A stretch of 64,000 nucleotides of DNA from Myxococcota bacterium (GTDB taxonomy: Bacteria > Myxococcota > B64-G9): assembly GCA_022710975.1 (NCBI GenBank), contig JAKLGA010000019.1:105473-169472 (forward strand), given 5' to 3'. Shown piece by piece: positions 1 through 9,354 of the stretch; the stretch's first letter is position 1; each line of letters begins with the position of its first letter. The notes beneath the pieces are model-generated. The model made no database searches. It saw only the letters and a program-made list of their open reading frames with translations, and was not told where the DNA came from. The translations under genes were made by a program, and so were the position numbers.

Positions 1-195
1 GGCCTGGAGGGCCTGCTCGAGGAGCTCGGCCTGGCCCCGATCGCCTCGCTCGAGTGGGTCGAGGACAGCGAGGACGAGGAGGACGACGAGGAGGATCCGG
101 GCGCCGACGACGAGTTCGACGACCTGGGCGACGATCTCGACGAGGACGACGCCGGGGAGCCCGAGGACCCGGCCGAGGGCGAGGACGAGCCCTAG
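1..195 (+). CDS. 3' end of a gene with a strongly acidic C-terminal tail
   Basis: Frame 1 is open from the window edge to the TAG at 193-195, giving the last 64 residues of a protein that begins upstream. After a short Leu-rich helix-like stretch (about residues 1-20) almost everything is Asp or Glu with a few Gly and Pro, so the tail is probably disordered and highly negatively charged. No domain can be recognised. The stop lies one base from the stop of the minus-strand membrane gene that follows, so the two genes converge with no room for a separate terminator. The gene's function cannot be inferred from this fragment. Confidence 0.7.
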   Translation, partial: GLEGLLEELGLAPIASLEWVEDSEDEEDDEEDPGADDEFDDLGDDLDEDDAGEPEDPAEGEDEP

Positions 196-196
196 C

Positions 197-592
197 TCAC
201 GTCGAGATCGCGTCCGCGAGCTGCCACAGCGGCAGGCGCACGGCCCACTCGACCAGACCCAGGCCCGCCAAGCCCAGCAGGAAGCCCCCCACGATCCAGG
301 CCCGGCGCCAGGCGAGCCCGCGCCCGCGCGGCAGGAGCGCGAGCCCGAGCGCGGCGAGCGGCAGGCCGGCGGCCAGGAAGGCGAAGGGCGTCCACAGCAC
401 CACGCGCGTCAGGCCGGGCAGGGCCGCGCTGCTGCCGAAGTCCCGGAACATGCCCTCCCAGCTCGGCAGCCACAGCGCGCCCTCGAGCACCAGCCCCCCG
501 GCCGTGAGCAGCGCGATCACCGCCCCGATCCAGTCCCCGGCGGTCAGCGCCCCCCACCCTCTGCCCGCCCCTTGATCTCGTTCGGCGACCAT
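197..592 (-). CDS. Small membrane protein of unknown function (about 3 TM segments)
   Basis: A 131-residue hydrophobic protein with three likely transmembrane segments (around residues 20-43, 62-86 and 97-118), ending in a short polar tail. The ATG at 592 is preferred because GGAGG sits five bases upstream. A longer start at 634 would put a low-complexity ACTCGCC repeat into the protein. It is the last gene of the minus-strand run from 7100 and lies 54 bases after the GH5 lipoprotein. No family is recognised, and nothing beyond membrane location can be supported. Confidence 0.6.
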   Translation of the reverse strand: MVAERDQGAGRGWGALTAGDWIGAVIALLTAGGLVLEGALWLPSWEGMFRDFGSSAALPGLTRVVLWTPFAFLAAGLPLAALGLALLPRGRGLAWRRAWIVGGFLLGLAGLGLVEWAVRLPLWQLADAIST

Positions 593-646
593 GAGGCCTC
601 CGTCCTGTCCAACTCGCCACTCGCCACTCGACACTCGATACCATCG

Positions 647-2014
647 TCACGGCCCGCACACCACGCTCACCGTCCCGTCCTGTTCGCAGCGCGCCTCCTC
701 TCGACGCCCCTCGCGGGCGAACGCGGACAGGCGCCCTGCCGGCAAGGCCTGGCACGCGCCCGGCGCGCCGTCCGGCCAGCGGATCTCCAGCCGGCGCCCC
801 TGCACGCACCCGAGCTCGAGCGCCAGCGTCCCCCGCGCGAAGTCCGGCGCGAAGCGGGTCGGTCGCTCGGGCAGCAGGGCGGGCATGGGTGTCCTGACCA
901 GTGCGTCGTAGGCCGGCTTCCGCCTCCCGGCGGCGTCCAGGAAGGCGAAGCCGCCGTCCGCGGCCGAGTACTCGTACAGGGCCGAGCCGGCGAAGCGGTC
1001 GGCGTAGAGCGCGCCCGCGTCCTCGAGGTAGGTCGCGAAGTTCTCGTTCACCGGCATCCCGCCCCACTCCCCGATCCACAGCGGCAGGCCACCTGCGCCC
1101 AGCGGCCCGAGCCGCAGGTCCAGCGCCTCGGCGAGCGCGGCGCGGTCCCCGGCGTACACCCCGCCGGGATCGTGCACCTCGCGGGGGTAGAAGTGCGGCG
1201 CGAGCACGGTGTGGTCGGCGAGCGGCGGCGGCGGCGCGAGCGGCTCCATCAGCCCCAGCGACTCGCCCAGGGACGGCTCGAGGAACACCAGCCGGCCCGG
1301 GCAGGCCGCCTCGATCGCCTGGGCGAGCCGCAGGTAGAGCGCGAGCAGCGGGCCGTTGTCGAAGCCCGGGTCGCCCAGCGCCGAGGCCGGCCAGGGCTCG
1401 TTCAGCAGATCGAAACCCAGCACCCGCTCCTCCGCGCACACCGCCCCGGCGACAGCCGCCCAGGCCGCGGCCAGCTCGTCCCACAGCGCGGGCGTGGCCC
1501 AGAAGCGGTCGAAGCAGCCCATGACCTGGCGCGAGGTGTAGTTCGCCCACCAGGGCTCGGCGGGCTCGTACCCGGCGCGGACCTCCTCCGGGCAGCTCCA
1601 GGGCGGGGCGCCCGGCGAGAACGGGCTGCCGTAGAGATCCTGGTGCATGTCCACCACCACCCACAGCCCGGCCGCGGCCAGGCGGCGCACCTGCGCGGCG
1701 AGACCCGCCAGGTAGGCGGGGTCCACCAGCCCGGGCCCCGCGGGCATCACGGCCTCCCAGAAGGTGAGCAGGCGCACCGAGTCGAAGCCACCGCCCGCGA
1801 GCACCTCCAGATCCGCGTCCTCCAGCGGGTACAGGTGGCCCTCGATGTACTTCGAGGTGTTCGACAGGTTGATGCCGCGCAGGTAGAGCGCCTCGCCCGT
1901 GCGGAGCCGGATGGCCCCGCCCTCGACGCGGTAGAGCCGGCCCGGCTCCTCTGCCCCGCCGCCGGCTCCGCAGCCCGCCGCGGTCCACAGCACCAGGAGC
2001 AGGGCACGCCGCAC
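647..2014 (-). CDS. GH5 glycoside hydrolase lipoprotein, endoglycosylceramidase-like
   Basis: A 455-residue protein starting at a GTG. The N terminus is a lipoprotein signal (Leu-rich core ending TAAGC, Cys near residue 15), so it is probably anchored in the cell envelope. The TIM-barrel motifs of glycoside hydrolase family 5 are clear: RGINLS near residue 47, DMHQDLYG near 125, LLNEPW with the general acid Glu near 204, and WIGEWGG with the nucleophile Glu near 315. A small beta-rich domain follows the barrel. The DMHQD and RGINLS wording and this layout resemble endoglycosylceramidases (EC 3.2.1.123), which release oligosaccharide from glycosphingolipids. GH5 membership is firm; the substrate is inference. 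It starts seven bases after the PilZ-FHA gene, so it is probably co-transcribed with it. Confidence 0.85.
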   Translation of the reverse strand: MRRALLLVLWTAAGCGAGGGAEEPGRLYRVEGGAIRLRTGEALYLRGINLSNTSKYIEGHLYPLEDADLEVLAGGGFDSVRLLTFWEAVMPAGPGLVDPAYLAGLAAQVRRLAAAGLWVVVDMHQDLYGSPFSPGAPPWSCPEEVRAGYEPAEPWWANYTSRQVMGCFDRFWATPALWDELAAAWAAVAGAVCAEERVLGFDLLNEPWPASALGDPGFDNGPLLALYLRLAQAIEAACPGRLVFLEPSLGESLGLMEPLAPPPPLADHTVLAPHFYPREVHDPGGVYAGDRAALAEALDLRLGPLGAGGLPLWIGEWGGMPVNENFATYLEDAGALYADRFAGSALYEYSAADGGFAFLDAAGRRKPAYDALVRTPMPALLPERPTRFAPDFARGTLALELGCVQGRRLEIRWPDGAPGACQALPAGRLSAFAREGRREEARCEQDGTVSVVCGP

Positions 2015-2021
2015 GACTGGC

Positions 2022-2774
2022 CTACACCACCCGGCTGACCAGGTACTGCACCTCGACCGCGCCGATGCGGAAGATCATGCCGTCCCGGAGCACCAGGCTG
2101 CGCACGGGCTTGTTGCGGAAGTGCACGCCGTTGGTGGAGCTGAGATCGTTGAGCACGTGCCGCCCGTCCTGCAGGTAGACGTGGGCGTGGCGGCGGGAGA
2201 CCGTGGGGTGGTCGATGACCAGGTCGGCCAGGGCGGGATCGCGGCCGATCACCCGCTCGGTGGCCCGCAGGCGGAACTCGGTGCCGGCCAGCTCCTTCTG
2301 CAGCACCAGCACGCCCTCGCGCACCTGGGGCGAGGCCTCGACCGCGGGGGGCAGCCGCGGCCGCGCGCCCACCCGGGTGGAAGCGTCGAACAGCTCCAGG
2401 TGCTGGCCGAGGGCCGCGCGCGCCTCGGGGCCGAGCCCCACGAACTCGACCCGCGTGCCCCGGCCGCTCGCGTCCGCGCCGACCACGCGGCCGTCGACCC
2501 GGATGCCGCCCTCCTGGCCCGCCAGCCGGAGGGTCAGGCCCACCTGGGAGCCCAGCCGGAAGGGGATGGGCGCGTGGAAGGCCACGCCTCCCAGGCTGAT
2601 GTTGGCGGTGCGTCGGTAGGTGCGCTGGCCGCTGGTCTCCACCTCGACCATGATCTCGGCCGCCACCCGCTCGTGGGTCCGCCGGTCGTCGCGCCGCTCG
2701 CGGCGCACCCGGCGGCGCTCGGTGACGATGGGCAGGTTGACGCGCCTTCGATCCTTGCGTCTGCGTTCTGCCAT
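2022..2774 (-). CDS. PilZ-FHA two-domain signalling protein
   Basis: A 250-residue cytoplasmic protein. After a very basic start (residues 1-30, many Arg) comes a PilZ domain (about 28-125) with an Arg-rich RRTHER stretch and NISLGG, which match the RxxxR and (D/N)xSxxG elements that bind cyclic di-GMP. A forkhead-associated domain follows (about 160-245), with GRD, SRRH and STNG, the residues that read phosphothreonine. The protein could therefore couple cyclic di-GMP to Ser/Thr phosphorylation. Its ATG shares one base with the gpsA stop (TGATG), which implies translational coupling. The operon also contains a GspE/PilB ATPase, so a role in controlling a pilus or secretion machine is plausible but inferred. 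Confidence 0.88.
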   Translation of the reverse strand: MAERRRKDRRRVNLPIVTERRRVRRERRDDRRTHERVAAEIMVEVETSGQRTYRRTANISLGGVAFHAPIPFRLGSQVGLTLRLAGQEGGIRVDGRVVGADASGRGTRVEFVGLGPEARAALGQHLELFDASTRVGARPRLPPAVEASPQVREGVLVLQKELAGTEFRLRATERVIGRDPALADLVIDHPTVSRRHAHVYLQDGRHVLNDLSSTNGVHFRNKPVRSLVLRDGMIFRIGAVEVQYLVSRVV

Positions 2775-3778
2775 CAGGCGTAGATCTCCTTCTTCAGGCT
2801 GCGGCCCATCAGGCCGATCACGGCCTCCTGGACCGGCAGATCCTCGTACAGCATCCGGTAGACGTGGGCGCAGATGGGCATGTCGATCTCTTCCCGGGTG
2901 GCCAGGCGGTGGGCGGCCCGCGCGGTCAGGATGCCCTCGGCCACCTGGCGCATGTCGCGCACGATGTCCTCGCGCCGCAGGCCCTGCGCCAGCTTCTGGC
3001 CCACCTGGCGGTTCCGGGACAGCGCGCCGGTGCAGGTCAGCACCAGATCGCCCATGCCCGACAGCCCGGACAGGGTGAGCGGGTTGGCCCCGCGTTTCAC
3101 CGCCAGGCGGGTGACCTCGGCCAGCCCGCGGGTGATCAGCGCGGCCACCGCGTTGTGGCCCAGGCCGAGCCCGTCGGCGGCCCCGGCGGCGATGGCGATC
3201 ACGTTCTTCAGCGCCCCGCCCAGCTCGACCCCGACCACGTCGGTGGTGGTGTAGGCGCGGAAGGTGGGCCCGGCCACCTGCTGCTGCACGGCCACGGCCA
3301 CCCGCTCGTAGCGTGCCGCCACGCTGACCGCGGTCGGCCGCAGCAGCGCCACCTCCCGGGCGAAGCTGGGGCCCGACAGGAAGGCCAGCATGGGGTGGTA
3401 GACGATGGGCAGCACGTCCTCGAGCACCTCGCCCACCGTCATCAGGCTGTCGTTCTCGATGCCCTTGGTGGCGCTGACCAGCGGCACGCCGACCGGCAGC
3501 AGCGGGGCCAGCCGGCCCATGATCTCGCGCACCACGTGGGACGGCATCACCGACAGCACCAGCCCGGCCCCGTCCACGGCCTCGCCGAGCGAGGTGGTGC
3601 AGCCGAGCGCTGGGTGCAGCTCGATGCCCGCCAGGTACACCCGGTTCTCGTGGCGCTGGCGGATGTCCTCGGCCACCTCGGGCTCGTAGGCCCACAGCCG
3701 GACCTCGTCGCCCTTGCTGGCCAGCAGCTGGGCCAGCGCCGTGCCCCAGGCGCCCGCGCCGATCACGCCCACCCTCAC
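2774..3778 (-). CDS. gpsA: Glycerol-3-phosphate dehydrogenase [NAD(P)+]
   Basis: 334 residues, the usual GpsA length, starting at a GTG. The enzyme reduces dihydroxyacetone phosphate to sn-glycerol 3-phosphate for phospholipid synthesis in the cytoplasm. The N terminus has the Rossmann motif GAGAWGTA. SATKGIE, LSGPSFA and GVELGGALKNVIAIAAG (with the catalytic Lys) are all present, as is the substrate-site stretch GALSRNRQVG near 255. It lies 12 bases after the AAA+ gene and overlaps the PilZ-FHA start. A second, clearly diverged GpsA is encoded at 17877-18899; this copy looks the more canonical of the two. Identification is firm. Confidence 0.95.
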   Translation of the reverse strand: MRVGVIGAGAWGTALAQLLASKGDEVRLWAYEPEVAEDIRQRHENRVYLAGIELHPALGCTTSLGEAVDGAGLVLSVMPSHVVREIMGRLAPLLPVGVPLVSATKGIENDSLMTVGEVLEDVLPIVYHPMLAFLSGPSFAREVALLRPTAVSVAARYERVAVAVQQQVAGPTFRAYTTTDVVGVELGGALKNVIAIAAGAADGLGLGHNAVAALITRGLAEVTRLAVKRGANPLTLSGLSGMGDLVLTCTGALSRNRQVGQKLAQGLRREDIVRDMRQVAEGILTARAAHRLATREEIDMPICAHVYRMLYEDLPVQEAVIGLMGRSLKKEIYA

Positions 3779-3790
3779 GGCCGGCCTCCC

Positions 3791-5275
<1,485 letters not shown>

Positions 5276-5303
5276 CGCAGTCCTCCTCGGGTTCGGCGCG
5301 GGC

Positions 5304-7100
5304 TCACTCCACGGTGACCCGCATGATCTCCTCGAAGGTGGTCAGGCCCTGGGCCAGCTTTTTGATGGCCGTCTCGCGCAGCGTCATCATGCCGTCCAGC
5401 CGGGCCACCTTCATGATCTCCTTGGTGTCGGAGCGCTGGTTGATGAGCTTGCAGATCTTGTCGCTGACCGGCATGACCTCGTAGACCGCGGTGCGGCCCA
5501 CGTAGCCCGTGCCGCGGCAGGCCGGGCAGCCCTCGCCGTGGTAGATGGGCAGGCGCCGGTTCTGATCCTCGGGCATCTTCATGTGCAGCAGGTTGATCTG
5601 GTCCGGGGTGAGGTAGGTCTTGCGCTTGCACTGGACGCAGATGAGCCGGAGCAGCCGCTGGGCCACGATGCCCACCAGGGTGGAGGACAGCAAGAAGGGC
5701 TCCACGCCCAGGTCCAGGATGCGCCCGATGGCCGAGCCGGAGTCGTTGGTGTGCAGGGTGGCGAACACCATGTGGCCGGTCAGCGCGGCCTGGACCGCGT
5801 TCGAGGCGGTCTCCGCGTCACGCACCTCGCCCACCATGATCACGTCGGGGTCCTGGCGCAGGATGGTGCGCAGGGCCGAGCCGAAGGTGATGTCGATGTT
5901 GGGCTTCACCGCCACCTGGTTGAAGTCCTCGACCACCATCTCGATCGGGTCCTCGATCGACACGATGTTGATCTCGGGGCTGGCCAGGTACTTGAGCGAC
6001 GAGTACAGGGTCGTGGTCTTGCCGCTGCCGGTCGGGCCGGTCACCAGCACCAGCCCGTTGGGCCGCACGATGAACTCCTCGTACAGCTTGAAGTCGCGCG
6101 GGTTGAAGCCGAGCGCCGACAGGTCCTGGAGCAGGACGGTGGGATCGAAGATGCGCAGCACCACCTTCTCGCCGAAGGCCACCGGCATGGTGGACAGGCG
6201 CAGCTCGGTCTCGGCCTCGCCGCTGCCCGTCTTGATGCGCCCGTCCTGCGGCCGGCGCTTCTCGGAGATGTCCATGCGGGCCAGCATCTTCAGGCGTGAG
6301 ACGGCCGCGTTGTGCACCACCCTGGGCAGCGTGGTGATGTTGTGCAGCACGCCGTCGATGCGCATGCGCACCAGGCTGTGATCGCGCTTGGGCTCGATGT
6401 GGATGTCGGAGGCGCGCTGGTCGAAGGCGTAGTGGAGCATGTACTCCACCGCCGCCACCACGTGCTTGTCGGTGGCCTCGAGGTCGTCGACCGCCTTCAG
6501 CTTGACCAGCTGCTCCAGGTTCCCCAGATCCGTCCCCAGCTCCATGCCCTCGGCCGCGGCGTTCACGCTGGAGCGGAAGCCGTACACCTCGGTGATGATG
6601 CGCTGGATGTCGAGCTTGGAGGACACCACCGGCCGCACCGAGCGGCCGATCAGCCGGCGCAGGTTCTCGACCAGCTCGACGTCGAAGGGATCGGCCACCG
6701 CCACCACCACGTCCGGGCCCTCCTGGCGCAGCACCAGCACCGAGTGGCGCCGGGCGAAGGGCCGCGAGAGCACCTGGGTGATCAGCTTCATGTCGAGCTT
6801 GAGCGGGTCGATCTTCTCGTACGGGATCGCGGACAGCTCGGCCAGGAGCCTGGCCAGGCGATCCTCGTCCAGGACCGCGTTGGGCTCGCCCTTCAGCGGC
6901 AGGCGGAAGGAGGCTAGCAGCTCCCAGGGCAGGATCTCGGCCCGGTGGCGCCCGGAGCGCACCGCGGCCTGCTCCCGCAGCAGCCGCTGGCGCTGGCCGT
7001 TCTCCTTGACCAGGACCGAACGGACCTGCGCGTCGTCCAGCATCCCGCGCTCGACGAGCAGGTCGCAAAGCGACCGCAAATCAGGAGGTTGCATCGCCAT
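5304..7100 (-). CDS. gspE: GspE/PilB-family secretion or type IV pilus assembly ATPase
   Basis: 598 residues, the normal length for this family. The N-terminal part (to about 170) matches the MshEN/GspE N-terminal domain, which in some relatives binds cyclic di-GMP. The motor follows with Walker A GPTGSGKTTT near 355, the Asp and His boxes (SIEDPIE, TLHTNDS) and Walker B ILRQDPDVIMVGEVRD. A zinc-binding tetracysteine (CVQC with CPAC near 500) is intact. It hydrolyses ATP on the cytoplasmic face to drive pseudopilus or pilus assembly. No gsp or pil partner genes are in the window, so type II secretion and type IV pilus use cannot be separated. ATGs at 7100 and 7094 are both possible starts. 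Confidence 0.92.
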   Translation of the reverse strand: MAMQPPDLRSLCDLLVERGMLDDAQVRSVLVKENGQRQRLLREQAAVRSGRHRAEILPWELLASFRLPLKGEPNAVLDEDRLARLLAELSAIPYEKIDPLKLDMKLITQVLSRPFARRHSVLVLRQEGPDVVVAVADPFDVELVENLRRLIGRSVRPVVSSKLDIQRIITEVYGFRSSVNAAAEGMELGTDLGNLEQLVKLKAVDDLEATDKHVVAAVEYMLHYAFDQRASDIHIEPKRDHSLVRMRIDGVLHNITTLPRVVHNAAVSRLKMLARMDISEKRRPQDGRIKTGSGEAETELRLSTMPVAFGEKVVLRIFDPTVLLQDLSALGFNPRDFKLYEEFIVRPNGLVLVTGPTGSGKTTTLYSSLKYLASPEINIVSIEDPIEMVVEDFNQVAVKPNIDITFGSALRTILRQDPDVIMVGEVRDAETASNAVQAALTGHMVFATLHTNDSGSAIGRILDLGVEPFLLSSTLVGIVAQRLLRLICVQCKRKTYLTPDQINLLHMKMPEDQNRRLPIYHGEGCPACRGTGYVGRTAVYEVMPVSDKICKLINQRSDTKEIMKVARLDGMMTLRETAIKKLAQGLTTFEEIMRVTVE

Positions 7101-7110
7101 GATGGGTATC

Positions 7111-7140
7111 CATGTAGCACGCGGGTGCGCGGAGTGTCAA
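7111..7140 (-). promoter_or_regulatory. Candidate sigma-70 promoter for the gspE operon
   Basis: Read on the minus strand, a perfect TTGACA (7140-7135) is followed 18 bases later by TACATG (7116-7111), which is preceded by TG in extended -10 style. Transcription would begin around 7104, leaving almost no leader before the first ATG at 7100. This is a pattern match only. Confidence 0.35.
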
Positions 7141-7274
7141 CGCGCGCCGCACGCTCCCCGGGAACCGCGGGCCCAGGCTGCGGGCGCGAGGCGCGCCCCG
7201 TCGCGTTCCTTGAACCTCCCCCGGGCTCGGTGCTAGGCTCCCGCGCTGGACCCGAGACCACCTCAGGAGGAGTC

Positions 7275-8483
7275 ATGAAACACGGACCATGGATGCAGGC
7301 GGCCGCGCTCGCGCTGGCCGCCACAGCGACGCTGGCCGTCTGGGGCTGCCCCAAGACCGGCGCGCCGGAGGCCGGGGACGCAGCCGTCCAGCCGGCCGGG
7401 GAGAGCGGCCCGGCGCCGCAGATCGCCTGCGAGGCGCCCGAGCACGACTTCGGCACCGTCAGCCAGGGGGCCGAGGTGACGCACACCTTCGCCATCAAGA
7501 ACACCGGCGCGGGCGTGCTGAAGATCGAGCGCGCCAGGGGTGGCTGAGGCTGCACCGCGGCCGTCGTCTCGGCGGCCGAGCTTCCCCCGGGTGGGGAAGG
7601 CAAGATCGAGGTGAAGGTGGCGACCCGCGGCCGGCAGGGCAAGCTGGAGAAGACCGTGGTGGTGTACTCCAACGACCCGGCCAAGCCGCAGTTCGAGCTC
7701 AAGATCCGCGCCAACGTCGAGGTGCTGCTGAGCCTGGACCCGGACAAGCTGGTCCTGAGGCCCTTGCTCAAGGGTTCCCGCGCCGAGCACACCGTCAAGC
7801 TCGCCGGCAAGCTGGCGGAGCAGGCCAAGATCCTGTCGGTCGAGTCGAACCGGCCGGAGCTCAAGGCCGAGCTGGCCAAGGAACCGGACGGCAAGGTGGT
7901 GATCAAGATCGTCTACCAGGCGCCCGACAAGCCCGAGCGCTTCAGCGCCAACGTGGCGGTCAAGACCGATCAGGAGGCGGCCAAGGAGCTGAAGTTCTTC
8001 TTCTCGGCCGAGGTGACGGGGGATCTCATCCTGTCCGCGCCCTTCGTGATGTTCACCGCCTTCGATGCCGGCAAGGCGCCCGAGTCCACTCTCACGGTTC
8101 GCTCGCTCGGCGGGAAGCCGTTCAAGATCAAGAAGGTCGAAGACTCGAACGGAGCGGTCACGGCCCAGGTCACGGCCCAGGGGGTCGAGCAGCAGCTCAA
8201 GCTCACCCTGACCAAGGCGCCCGGGGCGCCGCGCGGGACGCTCAAGATCCACACCGATCGCGCGGACCAGCCGATCCTCGAGGCGCAGTACAACGTGCGG
8301 CCCAAGGGCGCCCCGAACGCCGGCATGCGGATGCCGCTCGTGCGCGGCGGACCGGCGCCGGTCGGTCCGGGCGCGAAGCCGGGCCAGGCCATCCAGGTGG
8401 CCCCGCCCAACAAGCTCCAGAAGGCCCCTCTCAGGCTGACCCCGACCAGGTCTCCGGAGGCTCCGCCCCCCAAGGCGCCCTGA
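7275..8483 (+). CDS. DUF1573 lipoprotein, candidate selenoprotein (in-frame UGA at codon 91)
   Basis: A 402-residue protein starting at ATG 7275 with AGGAGG just upstream. Residues 1-25 form a lipoprotein-like signal ending WGC. A DUF1573 domain follows (about 50-135), then two further beta-rich repeats and a Pro-rich tail. The frame contains one TGA (7545-7547, codon 91) and then stays open for 311 more codons with strong family similarity. The TGA lies in GG-UGA-GCT, aligned with AGCACT in the paralogue at 9355 and SSCGST in that at 10467. It thus replaces the first Cys of the conserved CxC, giving U-x-C. selC lies 5 kb away and a Sec formate dehydrogenase is in the window, so read-through as selenocysteine is the best reading. 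Function is unknown; an exported redox or metal-binding role is inference. The alternative is a nonsense mutation or base error. Confidence 0.8.
7548..7582 (+). promoter_or_regulatory. Candidate bSECIS hairpin for the DUF1573 UGA
   Basis: Directly after the UGA, CGGCCG (7558-7563) pairs with CGGCCG (7573-7578) around a 9-nt loop UCGUCUCGG. GCU/AGC (7549-7551 with 7579-7581) can extend the base across a bulge. The loop starts 17 nt past the UGA and contains GU, as bacterial SECIS loops do. The matching element in the formate dehydrogenase starts 20 nt past its UGA. Confidence 0.5.
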
Positions 8484-8522
8484 GCCTCTCCTGCGCCTGG
8501 CCGAGGCCGATTCGTCACACGG

Positions 8523-8552
8523 TTGACACGCACCTGTCACCTCGGGTACACC
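8523..8552 (+). promoter_or_regulatory. Candidate promoter upstream of the DUF47 gene
   Basis: A perfect TTGACA (8523-8528) is followed after 18 bases by TACACC (8547-8552). The stretch TGACA-N6-TGTCA (8524-8539) is an inverted repeat over the -35 and could be an operator. It would start transcription of the gene at 8630 separately from the DUF1573 gene that ends at 8483. Confidence 0.35.
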
Positions 8553-8629
8553 TGACGCGAAGGCCCTGCCTGGACGGATGGGCTTTCTCCCGCCCGCGGG
8601 ATCTGGTTCACCGCCCGAGGAAGAGCAGC

Positions 8630-9289
8630 GTGCCACTGTTCCACAACCGCTCGCCCCGCCAGGAAGAATGGCTCCCCACGTTCGTCGAGCGGTGCGAGCA
8701 ATTCCTCGACCGCGTCGAGGAGGCCGTCGAGACCTTCCTCCTGTCCGGGCAGGGAGAGGCCTTCGAGTCCTCGATCCGCCTGACCCGCGCCGCGGAGGAG
8801 GCGGCCCTGGCGGCCCGTCCGCTCCTGGGCGGCAGGCCCCGTCCGCCCACCACGACGGGCCTGGGCGGTCACCTCACGGGGGTGGCCGACGCCACGGCCG
8901 GCATGCTCACCGCCGCTCGCAGCCTGCTGTACGCGCTGCGCTGTCAGCGGGTGGTGCTGCCGCCGGAGCTGAGCGAGGACTTCGCCCAGCTCCTGGACGT
9001 GAACCTGGAGGCGTGCCGGCAGGTGCTGAAGCGACTCCGATCCCAGGTCGCCCACCCGAACCTGCGCATGTTGGAGGATCAGCGCATGGACGGGCTGGCC
9101 AAGGAGAGCGACCGCCTCGCCAAGGCCATCGTCTTCCGCGTCTTCGGCGGGCCCTCGGGGGCCGAGCCCGGCGACCAGCTGATGCTCCGGGATGTGGTGC
9201 TGATGACCGACGCCCTGTCCGAGCGCGCCCGCCGGACCGCCGACCTGCTCGACATGCTGACGCCGCTTTCCAGCCGCGCGGGCCGGTGA
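8630..9289 (+). CDS. DUF47 / PhoU-like phosphate transport regulator family protein
   Basis: 219 residues, mostly alpha-helical, starting at GTG 8630 (GAGGAAG about eight bases upstream); no nearby ATG in frame fits the family start. The opening VPLFHNRSP and the helical pattern with a C-terminal SDRLAKAIVFRVF...DALSERARRTADLLDML match the DUF47 group of PhoU-like proteins. These usually accompany low-affinity Pit phosphate transporters and bind metal clusters. No pit gene is adjacent here, so the partner is not visible. It lies 65 bases before the second DUF1573 gene and has its own candidate promoter. Family assignment is reasonably sure; the transported ion is unknown. Confidence 0.75.
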   Translation: MPLFHNRSPRQEEWLPTFVERCEQFLDRVEEAVETFLLSGQGEAFESSIRLTRAAEEAALAARPLLGGRPRPPTTTGLGGHLTGVADATAGMLTAARSLLYALRCQRVVLPPELSEDFAQLLDVNLEACRQVLKRLRSQVAHPNLRMLEDQRMDGLAKESDRLAKAIVFRVFGGPSGAEPGDQLMLRDVVLMTDALSERARRTADLLDMLTPLSSRAGR

Positions 9290-9354
9290 AACTTGATCCC
9301 CGGGTTCCCCTTCGTGTAGTGCTGCAACGCGGGCCACACGCCCGCGGGGTGACG

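Noticed and set aside
7545..7547. Premature stop making the DUF1573 gene a pseudogene
   Set aside because: The frame and family similarity continue intact, the codon sits on the key Cys, and selC and another Sec gene are present. Sequencing error is still possible and is stated in the finding.
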